From Thermoplasmata archaeon (lineage in GTDB: Archaea > Thermoplasmatota > Thermoplasmata > Thermoplasmatales > Thermoplasmataceae), in NCBI GenBank assembly GCA_021806235.1, contig JAJZXU010000028.1:1-64000 (forward strand): 64,000 nucleotides of DNA, written 5' to 3'. Below the pieces are notes generated by a model. It was not told the origin of the DNA. It worked only from the letters and a program-made list of their open reading frames with translations, and ran no database searches. This document shows, one piece after another, positions 54,462 through 62,798 of this stretch. Made by a program: the position numbers and the translations under genes. The first letter of the stretch is position 1; each line of letters begins with the position of its first letter.

Positions 54462-54983
54462 ATGAAAATAAGCAAGAAGAAATTATATACTTTATTTGCG
54501 ATATTGATTGTTGCTCTCCTGTCTTCAGCAGTATTTGCTTCGGTTATTATTAATGAAAGTTATAGTGCCAGTACTCAAACAGCTATAAACCCGTTTCAAT
54601 TAACACATGGACCAAATTATGCCACAGCAAACACTTTGGGTTTTACAGCACTTAAAAATGGAACCTCACCAACCATGAACACAATTACACTTGGGTATGT
54701 CAATAACGATAGCTCTGTAGAGCTTGTGGATGTTCTGGAAATCACAAATCATAGTAATGTGAAGAAACCAACATATATAGAACCGGGTGTTAGCAGCACA
54801 TCAGGTATTACATTTTATTACAACTCAACACTGTAACAACAACATATCCAACAACGGCCGATCTTGGAACACAAATAACAACAGCTACACAAATACAGGT
54901 AACATCTGGGGAGGCAATTTACCTATCAGCAAATGTAACTGGATCTGTTTACGACTCCTGTAACATTAACAATAACTTCCAGC
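54462..54983 (+). pseudogene. Broken secreted protein gene (TasA-like pilin type)
   Basis: From ATG 54462 the frame starts MKISKKKLYTLFAILIVALL with an FASVIINES cleavage region, a signal peptide, then an Asn/Thr-rich exported domain (TANTLGFTALKNGTSPTMNT). It stops at 54836, but after a one-base shift the same kind of sequence continues (TVTTTYPTTADLGTQITTAT, VTSGEAIYLSANVTGS), and a second shift gives TTPVTLTITSS up to the IS630 relic. The type II-like signal and beta-rich body suggest a TasA/camelysin or archaeal bundling-pilus subunit, but that is a guess. Confidence 0.6.
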
Positions 54984-55190
54984 AAACATGTAGGCTGGCT
55001 CAATATAGCAGAGATTGAGATCAATGCTATGGATATAGAATGCACAGGAAAAAGATTTGAATCCTATAAGGACCTTGAAAAAAATGTTACAGCGTGGCAG
55101 AAAACGAGAAATAGGAAGAAAGCAAAGATAAAATGGGCTTTCGCAAGGGAAAAAGCAGATCTAAAACTTTCAAAATATTATACAATATAA
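54975..55190 (+). mobile_element. C-terminal fragment of an IS630-family transposase
   Basis: A 71-codon frame holds the end of an IS630 (Tc1/mariner-like) transposase: HVGWLNIAEIEINAMDIECT, the last catalytic Glu in the LNIAEIE block, and FESYKDLEKNVTAWQKTRNR, then KIKWAFAREKADLKLSKYY and stop. The rest of the element is missing. It interrupts the tail of the secreted-protein gene; a short frame after it (GAIYATGIYTLSTC, 55210-55251) may be that gene's true C-terminus. Confidence 0.75.
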
Positions 55191-55331
55191 TTAATAGGTC
55201 ATAACACTAGGAGCGATATATGCAACAGGAATTTACACATTGTCCACTTGTTAATTTATTTCATATTTTCTCTATATTATTAAGATCCATAGTTTGAACC
55301 TGACTGTTTCAGTTTTTTGGAATCACCTTAA

Positions 55332-55727
55332 TTACTTTTTTGTTTTGTACATAGTTCTGAGCTTTATCTGTAAATGCATTAGATAGGCAGTTCCAATTAC
55401 AATGGTTGAAATCATAATACCACCAAGCATACCAATTAATATCTTTGACCCTATAGGCATAAATGGAAAGATGCCCATTATGAACATGAAGGGGGATTGA
55501 ACAAATGTGGCTGTTAACCCTATTTTTGTTTTAAATGTCCTGTAATCTTCCTTTACATTATATTTTTTTAATAACCTGAAGCCATATATGGAAGAGAATA
55601 GTGGTATTAGAATTCCAATAGAAAGCCCTATGATTGTGGCCGTCATAGCAAATAGTAATATGACTGTCATGACAAAAAAAACATAAGAAATCGTGGATAT
55701 TAAATTTATTTTTTTAATAATTTCCAT
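55332..55727 (-). CDS. Small four-span membrane protein, candidate immunity protein
   Basis: 131 residues with four hydrophobic spans (about 10-30, 33-50, 72-92, 97-117), short loops and a basic C-terminus (QIKLRTMYKTKK). No enzyme motif and no family recognised. It begins 9 bases after the stop of the secreted protein gene on the same strand, so the two are co-transcribed. Small multi-span proteins in this place are often immunity proteins to a membrane-active toxin. Fragments of a second copy lie at 50041-50170. Confidence 0.65.
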   Translation of the reverse strand: MEIIKKINLISTISYVFFVMTVILLFAMTATIIGLSIGILIPLFSSIYGFRLLKKYNVKEDYRTFKTKIGLTATFVQSPFMFIMGIFPFMPIGSKILIGMLGGIMISTIVIGTAYLMHLQIKLRTMYKTKK

Positions 55728-55736
55728 ATAATCACC

Positions 55737-56576
55737 TTAATTGAAAGGTATATAAAAATTTCCCTTATATAAAGTTATAATGCTTGTTTCATAGTTAGTT
55801 AAATCTGAAGGCACCTGAGTAGATGGGGCATTAAGACCCATAGAATAAACACCAGACAGCCAGGTGTTGGCCTGGTAATAGTATATACCATTGAGTCCAC
55901 CGGAATAGTCCAGTATTTGTATTATACTAACTCCCACAACTATTATCCCACCAACCAACATTCCTACAGGTCCACCCAATTTCATCAAAAATCCAGCTCC
56001 ACCACCAATAATGGCAAGAAGGATTTCCGTTGTTGTCTGATCAAATGCCAGTGAACGACCACCACTTCCCTTTCCATAAGTGGCATAGAGATCTACACAA
56101 ACACCCGGAGTGGCAGATGAACTGTCAGCTGTTATTGCTGTGGCATTATTTTTACCCCTGCTGGATGTATTATTTATTTTTGTTATATTATAATTATTAT
56201 TTTTTGAATATATTGGTATTACTGTTAAATTTGTGTTATTATCCTTTGTGCCGTTTATTAAAAATGCCTGGTGTGTCAGTGTGCCATTAATGTATCCATT
56301 TACTTCCATTGCAGTAATATTATCTGTTCCACTATAATAATTATATTTTAATGTTATATTGGATGATGTATTTTTTCCATTTGTGTCAGGGCTATTAAAA
56401 ACATATGTTTTATTTGCATTTGAAACATCCTTTAATCCGTACTTATTGATAACTGTGTGTGCATTGTAATGCCTGCTACTGTCTTTTCTGTCCACATCAT
56501 TATTTATATATAAAATAGATGCAAAACTTGATACTATCACTATTAACGTTATAACAATCACCACTATCCTTTTCAT
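55737..56576 (-). CDS. Secreted protein with Gly-rich membrane hairpin, candidate toxin
   Basis: 279 residues. Signal segment MKRIVVIVITLIVIVSSFAS, a roughly 120-residue Asn/Thr/Ser-rich propeptide-like part (about 15 N-x-S/T sites), then after ATPGVCVDLYATYGKGSGGR a strongly hydrophobic glycine-rich stretch at about 188-226 (IIGGGAGFLMKLGGPVGMLV, GGIIVVGVSIIQIL), and an aromatic tail (YYYQANTWLSGVY). The Gly-rich hairpin resembles pore-forming bacteriocins. Only one Cys, no catalytic motif. Bicistronic with the four-span protein. No homolog recalled, so the toxin role is inference. Confidence 0.65.
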   Translation of the reverse strand: MKRIVVIVITLIVIVSSFASILYINNDVDRKDSSRHYNAHTVINKYGLKDVSNANKTYVFNSPDTNGKNTSSNITLKYNYYSGTDNITAMEVNGYINGTLTHQAFLINGTKDNNTNLTVIPIYSKNNNYNITKINNTSSRGKNNATAITADSSSATPGVCVDLYATYGKGSGGRSLAFDQTTTEILLAIIGGGAGFLMKLGGPVGMLVGGIIVVGVSIIQILDYSGGLNGIYYYQANTWLSGVYSMGLNAPSTQVPSDLTNYETSIITLYKGNFYIPFN

Positions 56577-56580
56577 AAAT

Positions 56581-56605
56581 AATATAATATAATATAATAT
56601 AATAT
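56581..56605. repeat. Pentanucleotide tandem repeat (aatat)5
   Basis: Five units of aatat lie between the minus-strand TATA box (plus-strand tatataaa, 56603-56610) and the ATG of the candidate toxin at 56576. A change in unit number would alter the distance from TATA box to start codon by five bases. Confidence 0.7.
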
Positions 56606-56610
56606 ATAAA

Positions 56611-57092
56611 TATTTCTATAAACATATTATTTTATGTCATTTTCTGTTAAGTTATTATTTAAGGATAGCTATAATGTAAATAAATTATTTAAGCATGAAA
56701 TAAAGTTAAATATTTCTAAATAATAATTTTATATTTGAATGAGTGAATATATCGTTATAGTGTGTTAAAATTGCTGTAAAAATTAAAAAAATCACATAAC
56801 AGGTGATTCTCTACGGCATAAGAACGAAACAGACAACATAATAATATCTAAACATTATAATGGAGGGGACAGAAATACAGTTATTATCAATGCCATATAA
56901 ATAGATTGAGGATATAACTTGCTCAGTAATGATTCAGAAACAGAGATAGTGGTGTGTTACATCTAATTTGTTACACTTTTAACTTTTCTAGCTGGAGGTC
57001 TACTTAACCCGGTATGGGGATGGGCGCGGGAGAAAACATTATTAATATTAGTTATATAATTACACATTCACTGGTAGATATAAGTGAAAATG
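56611..57092. other. Gene-poor accessory DNA
   Basis: About 480 bases with no protein-like frame. Near-direct repeats gtgtgttac/ttgttacac lie at 56951-56979. The right part is G+C-richer (ggtatggggatgggcgcggg, 57010) and leads into the IS605 relic. Confidence 0.4.
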
Positions 57093-57240
57093 GTCTGGTT
57101 GAATGTTGCTCCATGCGTGCCTGCATCCGTGAAATTGGGTGGCTTGTATGGACGAGAGAGAACTCCAGGACTGTGGGGATTCTATCAGCAATCGTTGAAG
57201 CAGGAAGCCCCTTTAGACAGACAGTGAAGGAAGTCGCGGG
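57093..57240 (+). mobile_element. Right-end relic of an IS200/IS605 tnpB element
   Basis: One frame (57093-57227) ends VKLGGLYGRERTPGLWGFYQ then QSLKQEAPLDRQ and TGA, like the C-terminal tail of archaeal TnpB/OrfB proteins (...KQEAP... near the end). The overlapping DNA gaagcaggaagccccttt ... gcgggga resembles the right end of such elements, which is also the omega-RNA 3' region; cccc (57208) and gggg (57237) could pair. No zinc-finger or RuvC part remains. Confidence 0.45.
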
Positions 57241-57491
57241 GAATTAATTAATAAATTAATCCTTTATTTCACTATAAATGATGTGATAAATAGTTTAATA
57301 TATTCATTCTATTTTATAAACATTGATCGGCAATAGCACATATAACATAATTTTTAATAATTAATTATCTAAATAATTTCAAATTGTTAATTACCCAAAA
57401 TTTAGAGGGTACAGCTCAGTTTAAAATTTACAGAAAATAATGCAACTATCTGCAACAAATATTATTATATCAATTTCCAATATATACATAT

Positions 57492-58145
57492 ATGGAGCAA
57501 TCCGATAAAAAACTAAAGGCAACAAAAAGGGGCGATATAAGGAATGATGTAATCAATATTTTAAATGAAAACAATACCTTTAAATGGATGATAAATACAG
57601 GAGTTGTTAATTATAATTCACTGTCACGTATAATCCAGGATGAAATAAAAAAGAAATATGGTTATAACCCCAAATTAAACACTATATCAACAATTTTAAG
57701 GAAAAATTATACTGTGTCCAGACAGAAAAGTGGGGAAAATCCATTTTCCCATATGAAAATTAACATTATTACAGGGCTTTCACTACTTTCCTGCGATTAT
57801 AATATTGATACAGCGGAGGCATACTTTCCATATTCCCGTGCAATACGTATAATGCCAGACAACAATACTATGTGGGTGATGATCTCCGGGGAGACACCAG
57901 AAAACGTTATAAAATCATATCCAGGAAAATTATATGGAGATTATTTCGAAATTAATATTACCATAGACAGAAATAAAATAAATGAAGATTCAATACAGAT
58001 ATTCCTGGAAACCCTATCATTTAATTACATAAATGTTTCACAGTTTATGATATCAAAGGATGGCTTTGAATTATTTATCAGTGAAAAATACCTTGATAGG
58101 GTATTAAAACTTATAGAAACAGTAAGATCGGACAGGCAGTTTTAA
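57492..58145 (+). CDS. Putative HTH plus ACT-like domain regulator
   Basis: 217 residues. The N-terminal 75 residues are helical and look like a winged helix (RNDVINILNENNTFKWMINT, SLSRIIQDEIKKKYGYNPKL). The C-terminal part has an ACT-like beta-alpha-beta pattern: IRIMPDNNTMWVMISGETPENVIKSY and a second half with FLETLSFNYINVSQFMISKDGFELFISEKYLDRVLKLI, as in aspartokinase ACT domains. It may sense an amino acid. Assignment is by pattern only. Preceded by a TATA-like tatatacatata. Confidence 0.5.
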   Translation: MEQSDKKLKATKRGDIRNDVINILNENNTFKWMINTGVVNYNSLSRIIQDEIKKKYGYNPKLNTISTILRKNYTVSRQKSGENPFSHMKINIITGLSLLSCDYNIDTAEAYFPYSRAIRIMPDNNTMWVMISGETPENVIKSYPGKLYGDYFEINITIDRNKINEDSIQIFLETLSFNYINVSQFMISKDGFELFISEKYLDRVLKLIETVRSDRQF

Positions 58146-58284
58146 TTTGTATTGTGGGTTTTACTGAAATATTTTAACGGCTCCAGTATTGTGTAGTTTT
58201 TATAACATCCTAAATTCCCATAATATTAGGCACTATGATTTCTATTTTCTTGAATAATTCCTTTGTACCGTATGAATGCCATAA

Positions 58285-58298
58285 TGTGTAATTACACA
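58285..58298. promoter_or_regulatory. 14-bp perfect palindrome
   Basis: tgtgtaattacaca is fully self-complementary and lies between the putative regulator and the TauE operon, about 160 bases before the latter. It is a likely protein-binding site; which gene it controls is open. Confidence 0.4.
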
Positions 58299-58383
58299 CT
58301 AATATACAAATTCTCATACCCATAAAAATACAGATAAAATTAACAACTAATACCTAATGATGCGGGAATTTAGGAGCATTTAC

Positions 58384-58434
58384 AATAATCTTATTTAAGA
58401 TTATTATTAATATTAAATCCTAAATAAGATTATT
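58384..58434. promoter_or_regulatory. Large inverted repeat at the TauE-MFS promoter
   Basis: aataatcttattta (58384-58397) and taaataagattatt (58421-58434) are perfect 14-base arms, 23 bases apart. The right arm runs into the TATA region (ttatttaaat, 58430-58439) 22-31 bases ahead of ATG 58461. A repressor bound there, or looping between arms, would control the operon. Confidence 0.5.
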
Positions 58435-58460
58435 TAAATAGTACAGTGGGATATACAGTT

Positions 58461-59213
58461 ATGTACATATTATATCTTGAATTTATCATACTGGGCATCA
58501 TCGTTGGTGCATTAACCGGTGTTCTTGGATCCAGTGGTGTTGTTGCAGTTGTTCCCGCATTAATAATTATAAATTCCGAACTGCCACAGGATGCTATAGG
58601 CACAAGTTTATTAATAGATGTTATTACCTCAGGTATTGTTGCGTATATATATTTCAGGAGGGGCAGGGTAAACATAAAAAAGGGCATACCCATGATTATA
58701 GGTGCAATAATAGGGTCCCAGATTGGTGTCAGGGTAGCATTTCTAATTCCACCGGTATATATAAAGATAGGTTTTGCTATTTTTATAATTGCTATGGGCA
58801 TTTATTCCCTGATAAGAAAGAAAAACACATCTGAAAACAAAAGCAGGAAAAATATAAACATCAATGCATATGAAATTGTTCTAATAACAATACCTATAGG
58901 ACTGGCAACCGGAATACTTGGAGCCAGTGGAGGAATAATGTTTCTTATTATATCAATTTTAATACTGAAACTGGATATAAAAACTGCAATAGGAACAGCA
59001 ACATTTGCAATGATAATCTCTGCCCTTTCAGGCACTGTTGGATATCTCATTGTTGGGCATATAGTAATTCTGGCTGCTATTGTTATAGGCATTGTATCTA
59101 TAATATCCGGATTTATCTTTTCCAAGATAGGGAATAATATAAATCCCTTAACTACATATAAAATTCTTGGGACTGTTTTTATAATAATAGGAATAGCCCA
59201 GATAGTTTTGTGA
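58461..59213 (+). CDS. TauE/SafE (DUF81) family anion exporter
   Basis: 250 residues from ATG 58461 (a GTG at 58446 is also in frame), about eight spans. The family's two repeated motifs are IVGALTGVLGSSGVVAVVPAL and IGLATGILGASGGIMFLIIS, each beginning a half. TauE/SafE proteins move sulfoacetate, sulfite or other organic anions. With a sulfur oxygenase reductase in the window, sulfite export is a reasonable but unproven idea. It is 9 bases upstream of an MFS gene with a GGTGA site; the two form an operon. Confidence 0.85.
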   Translation: MYILYLEFIILGIIVGALTGVLGSSGVVAVVPALIIINSELPQDAIGTSLLIDVITSGIVAYIYFRRGRVNIKKGIPMIIGAIIGSQIGVRVAFLIPPVYIKIGFAIFIIAMGIYSLIRKKNTSENKSRKNININAYEIVLITIPIGLATGILGASGGIMFLIISILILKLDIKTAIGTATFAMIISALSGTVGYLIVGHIVILAAIVIGIVSIISGFIFSKIGNNINPLTTYKILGTVFIIIGIAQIVL

Positions 59214-59222
59214 GGGTGATTT

Positions 59223-60446
59223 ATGATTGCAAAAGAATATAAATGGGTTGCTCTGATTATAATGAGCATTTCGGAATTAATGGTTATGAGCTTATGGTTC
59301 AGTGCATCTGCCATAGCACCTGAACTTGCCGGTATCTGGGGTATTTCCGGAATAGGTACCCTTATTGTAACCTTAATGGTACAGTTTGGCTTTGTGGCAG
59401 GTGCCCTTATAAGTGCATCCCTGGGCCTTGCAGATAAAATTAATCCAAGGAAATTGTTTGCATTTTCCGCCACCATGGGTTCTTTATTCACAGTAATGTT
59501 TGTTTTCCTGTATCATTACTTTTTTATTGAAATGATTTTGATGCTGTTAACCGGTATTATGATGGCAGGCATTTATCCCGTTGCAGTTTTAATTGTATCA
59601 ATCTGGTTCCCGGCAAGAAGGGGGCTGGCACTTGGCATTGTAATAGCAGGGCTTACACTCGGATCTGCACTGCCACATATAATACTGGATTTGCCATTTA
59701 TCCGGGAATGGGAGGCATTGCTGGAATTTTCTTCACTGTTATCGCTTTTAGGAGGAGCTATGGTTTTTTTGATTCTACATGATAATAAAAAATATGTGAA
59801 TGCACCCAAATTTAAATTGGATACAATTAAACTGATAATAAGAAACAAACCTGTAATGCTTGCGAATTATGGCTATTTTGGGCATCAGTGGGAACTTTAC
59901 GCCATGTGGACATGGATTCCCGTATTTATACTTTCCAGTTTTTCCTTTTATTACACAGGAAGCGAATTATTATTTATGGCAGGCATTATTTCGTTTTCAA
60001 TTATTGGTTTATCCGGTGTAATCGGATCTATACTTGGCGGCCTCATATCAGATAGAATTGGAAGAACGTTATCAACATCAATATATCTCGGCATAAGTGG
60101 GACTTCCGCAGTATTAATAGGATTAACATATGGGGTTATGCCGTATATTACAGTAATCGTGGGCATTATATGGGGAATAACCGTAATAGCGGATTCGGCA
60201 CAGTTCTCAACGGCAGTTACAGAATTAAGCAGTGATAAGATAAGGGGGAGCGCATTAACGTTTCAGATGGCACTTGGTTTTTTAATAACCGTTGGATCAA
60301 TTTATGCCATAGATATATTGAGAACCACTGTTGGCTGGCACTGGGCCTTTTCGTTTCTATCAATAGGGCCATTGCTGGGCATAATTTCAATGATGAGGCT
60401 CAGGTATAAAAATGAATCGTCATTAATGTGCAATGGTAAAAAATAG
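59223..60446 (+). CDS. MFS transporter
   Basis: 407 residues, 12 spans. SLWFSASAIAPELAGIWGIS is the TM1 region, and motif A is present only in diverged form (LADKINPRKLF). The C-terminal half has a good motif A copy (GGLISDRIGRTLSTS). SIWFPARRGLALGIVIAGLTLGSALP recalls nitrate/nitrite and oxalate:formate-type MFS carriers with the FP-x-R-RGLA segment. Ribosome site GGTGA at 59215-59219. Second gene of the TauE operon; probably handles a related anion. Confidence 0.82.
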   Translation: MIAKEYKWVALIIMSISELMVMSLWFSASAIAPELAGIWGISGIGTLIVTLMVQFGFVAGALISASLGLADKINPRKLFAFSATMGSLFTVMFVFLYHYFFIEMILMLLTGIMMAGIYPVAVLIVSIWFPARRGLALGIVIAGLTLGSALPHIILDLPFIREWEALLEFSSLLSLLGGAMVFLILHDNKKYVNAPKFKLDTIKLIIRNKPVMLANYGYFGHQWELYAMWTWIPVFILSSFSFYYTGSELLFMAGIISFSIIGLSGVIGSILGGLISDRIGRTLSTSIYLGISGTSAVLIGLTYGVMPYITVIVGIIWGITVIADSAQFSTAVTELSSDKIRGSALTFQMALGFLITVGSIYAIDILRTTVGWHWAFSFLSIGPLLGIISMMRLRYKNESSLMCNGKK

Positions 60447-60590
60447 TTTATTTCAAACCCTTATAGAAAGACTATGTACCTATTAATAATATTACTATAC
60501 TATATATAAAATTTGTTTAGAATACATTTAAAATTACCGATTTAAAAATTATATAAGAATAACTTATTATATTATAATTTATTTTAAAAA

Positions 60591-62705
60591 TTATGTTTTC
60601 CTTCTTGACCTTATTTCAATGAAAACATCAAGAATTACAATCAATAAAAGTATAACATCAAACACATTTACATTTAATGCATCTATTAAACTGGTTGCAA
60701 GGAATGAAACGCCAAGGGAATCAAATAACGGTATAAATACACTGTTCAGTACTTTGAGCCAGTTTTCCTCGGGATTTTTAATAATATACGTGTTTGAAAT
60801 AGCATTGAATGATTTATTATTCATACTGTACGAAATATTAGCGTATGGTACAAATTCTCCAGGACCGTTTAATTTAACTGTATATGAGAAGTTTTTATAC
60901 TGGCCTGGTTTCAATGTTACACCGTTTACTGACGGTGAACCGGATATAAGGCTTAAAGCCCCTGTTTTATTATAATTATTTATAAATGTATTTTCTGATA
61001 TACTTACATTTCTCAATGTAGAATTGTCCTTATTCTCCATTGTTGTATAAATTATGGTTCTATTGCTATATGTTTTATATGATATATTCAAATATATATA
61101 TGCAGGAAATGTATAATTAACGTTGATATATGCCGTATCTGGGTTTATATTTGATGTATAATTGTATGTTGCGTTTGAACTGTAAACAAAATTTTTTGCA
61201 AGGTTTTGATTGTTTGTGTAAAATATGTCCCTGCTTTCTAATTTATTATTGACCATATTCGGATATATTAATCCCATAAATGATAGTGTACCTTTATTAA
61301 AAACTATTGTTTTATTATAATTTATTATACCTGAAAGGCTCAAATTGTGATATGAACCCGATGAATGATAAATATCCTTCTTTTCAAAAATGCCAAGTAA
61401 AAATTCCTTATCACCTGTTACATTGTTTTTAAAAATCAGGGAATAATTGCCATAGCCATATGCCATTACGGAAGATGTTACACTTTTACTGTTTGTTCCC
61501 GGGATAAAATAGCCATTGTTTACATTGCCCTTCATCACGCTGAATAATGATAAATTCGTGTTATAACTGTTTACCATTGCATTTGCTGATTTACTAAAAT
61601 TAACATTCTGGCCATAAACGTAAAGGTTAAAGCCCTTATATGTAGAATTATACAGTGTTTCGGGGTTTGTCATTCCAGATATTTTAAGCAAATTGCCTGT
61701 GCCATCACTTCCAGGCGTATATGAATTTTTTGATAATACAATCATCAGGGAATCCGGCATTAATTTTATTAATCCTGAAAATCTGGAAAATGCTAAATTA
61801 TTATTAAGGAATCCACTGGAAATACTGGATAAATTACTGTTTAAAACTACAGCCGCAAATGCAATATTTTTATTTCCTGAATAATTGCTGGCAAATGCCA
61901 GTGAATTGATCAGTGACCCATTATGTGTTATAATATTTAAAGAACCCTGTATTGGTTCTGACAGACTTAAATTTTTTAAGGCAAAATTCTGATTGCTAAT
62001 TGTATTTACATTATTACTGTTATTTCCCTGTGGAATAATAACGGAAAATATCAAAATTAGAACTATGATTATGGAAATAGCGGCAATGACCTTTTTCGTA
62101 TCAACGCGTTTTCTTCTTTTTATAAGGGATCCAACTATTGATGAAACTATTATTAATATTACAAAGTTCTCCACAACATTCATTATCAGTGGTTTAAATG
62201 TTGTTATGCTTAATCCACTGGTAGATCCGGAACTAATGAGTGCGGTAATAATAGAATATAATGTTGAAATGACCGGTTCATTTTTTATTGATACAATACT
62301 TATGGCAGGAATTATATATGGCAATACCTCTGCTATATCTACAAATTTCTTCTCAATTATGGTTATATTAACTGTTAGAAAATCCATATTAAACATTGAT
62401 AAAAATATCAATGCCATAAACGATGCAGTTAAGGAGAAAATAAGTATTGATGCACCTGCGGCCCTTAAGCCCTTTCCTGCAAATACACCTATAATAACAC
62501 CTATAATTACCCATGATATTAAAATTATTAAATTTGTAAACGGATTGCCTGCAACCAGCCCCAAGATTCCAATAAGCAATGGAAATTTATAGCCCAAAAA
62601 TGGACCAAGCAAATTAATTAGTGGATTAAACAAACCCGCAATTTCAAAGTATGCCAGCAATGTTATGCTTATTATTCCTGCTATAATAGCAGATAACTTT
62701 CCCAT
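60591..62705 (-). CDS. Large membrane protein with extracellular Asn-rich domain
   Basis: 704 residues. The N-terminal 225 residues contain about seven spans, including a glycine-rich pair (GVIIGVFAGKGLRAAGASIL). Residues about 230-665 are extracellular in character: very rich in Asn, Ser, Tyr, with more than 20 N-x-S/T sites, and a CARDB/DUF11-like beta domain near the end (VNGVTLKPGQYKNFSYTVKL). A final span at about 670-697 ends in a basic tail (EIRSRRKT). This looks like a surface or S-layer-associated protein. Function unknown. Single gene, minus strand. Confidence 0.6.
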   Translation of the reverse strand: MGKLSAIIAGIISITLLAYFEIAGLFNPLINLLGPFLGYKFPLLIGILGLVAGNPFTNLIILISWVIIGVIIGVFAGKGLRAAGASILIFSLTASFMALIFLSMFNMDFLTVNITIIEKKFVDIAEVLPYIIPAISIVSIKNEPVISTLYSIITALISSGSTSGLSITTFKPLIMNVVENFVILIIVSSIVGSLIKRRKRVDTKKVIAAISIIIVLILIFSVIIPQGNNSNNVNTISNQNFALKNLSLSEPIQGSLNIITHNGSLINSLAFASNYSGNKNIAFAAVVLNSNLSSISSGFLNNNLAFSRFSGLIKLMPDSLMIVLSKNSYTPGSDGTGNLLKISGMTNPETLYNSTYKGFNLYVYGQNVNFSKSANAMVNSYNTNLSLFSVMKGNVNNGYFIPGTNSKSVTSSVMAYGYGNYSLIFKNNVTGDKEFLLGIFEKKDIYHSSGSYHNLSLSGIINYNKTIVFNKGTLSFMGLIYPNMVNNKLESRDIFYTNNQNLAKNFVYSSNATYNYTSNINPDTAYINVNYTFPAYIYLNISYKTYSNRTIIYTTMENKDNSTLRNVSISENTFINNYNKTGALSLISGSPSVNGVTLKPGQYKNFSYTVKLNGPGEFVPYANISYSMNNKSFNAISNTYIIKNPEENWLKVLNSVFIPLFDSLGVSFLATSLIDALNVNVFDVILLLIVILDVFIEIRSRRKT

Positions 62706-62798
62706 ATAAAAGTAAATCCAATTGATTATATAAATATTTGTAAATTAAAATAATTTTTATTTATCTTCAATAAAAAATTAAAATTATAAATTTTTCAA

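Noticed and set aside
57014-57247. 77-codon frame MGMGAGEN... as a real gene
   Set aside because: The better protein-like reading is in another frame (57093-57227), matching a TnpB tail, so this frame is most likely out-of-frame relic DNA.
58802-59491. 229-codon minus-strand frame across the TauE/MFS junction
   Set aside because: It is antisense to two well-supported membrane protein genes and to their GGTGA site.
61993-62592. 199-codon plus-strand frame opposite the 704-residue membrane protein
   Set aside because: A shadow of the N-terminal transmembrane region; Ile/Met/Thr-rich with no start signal.
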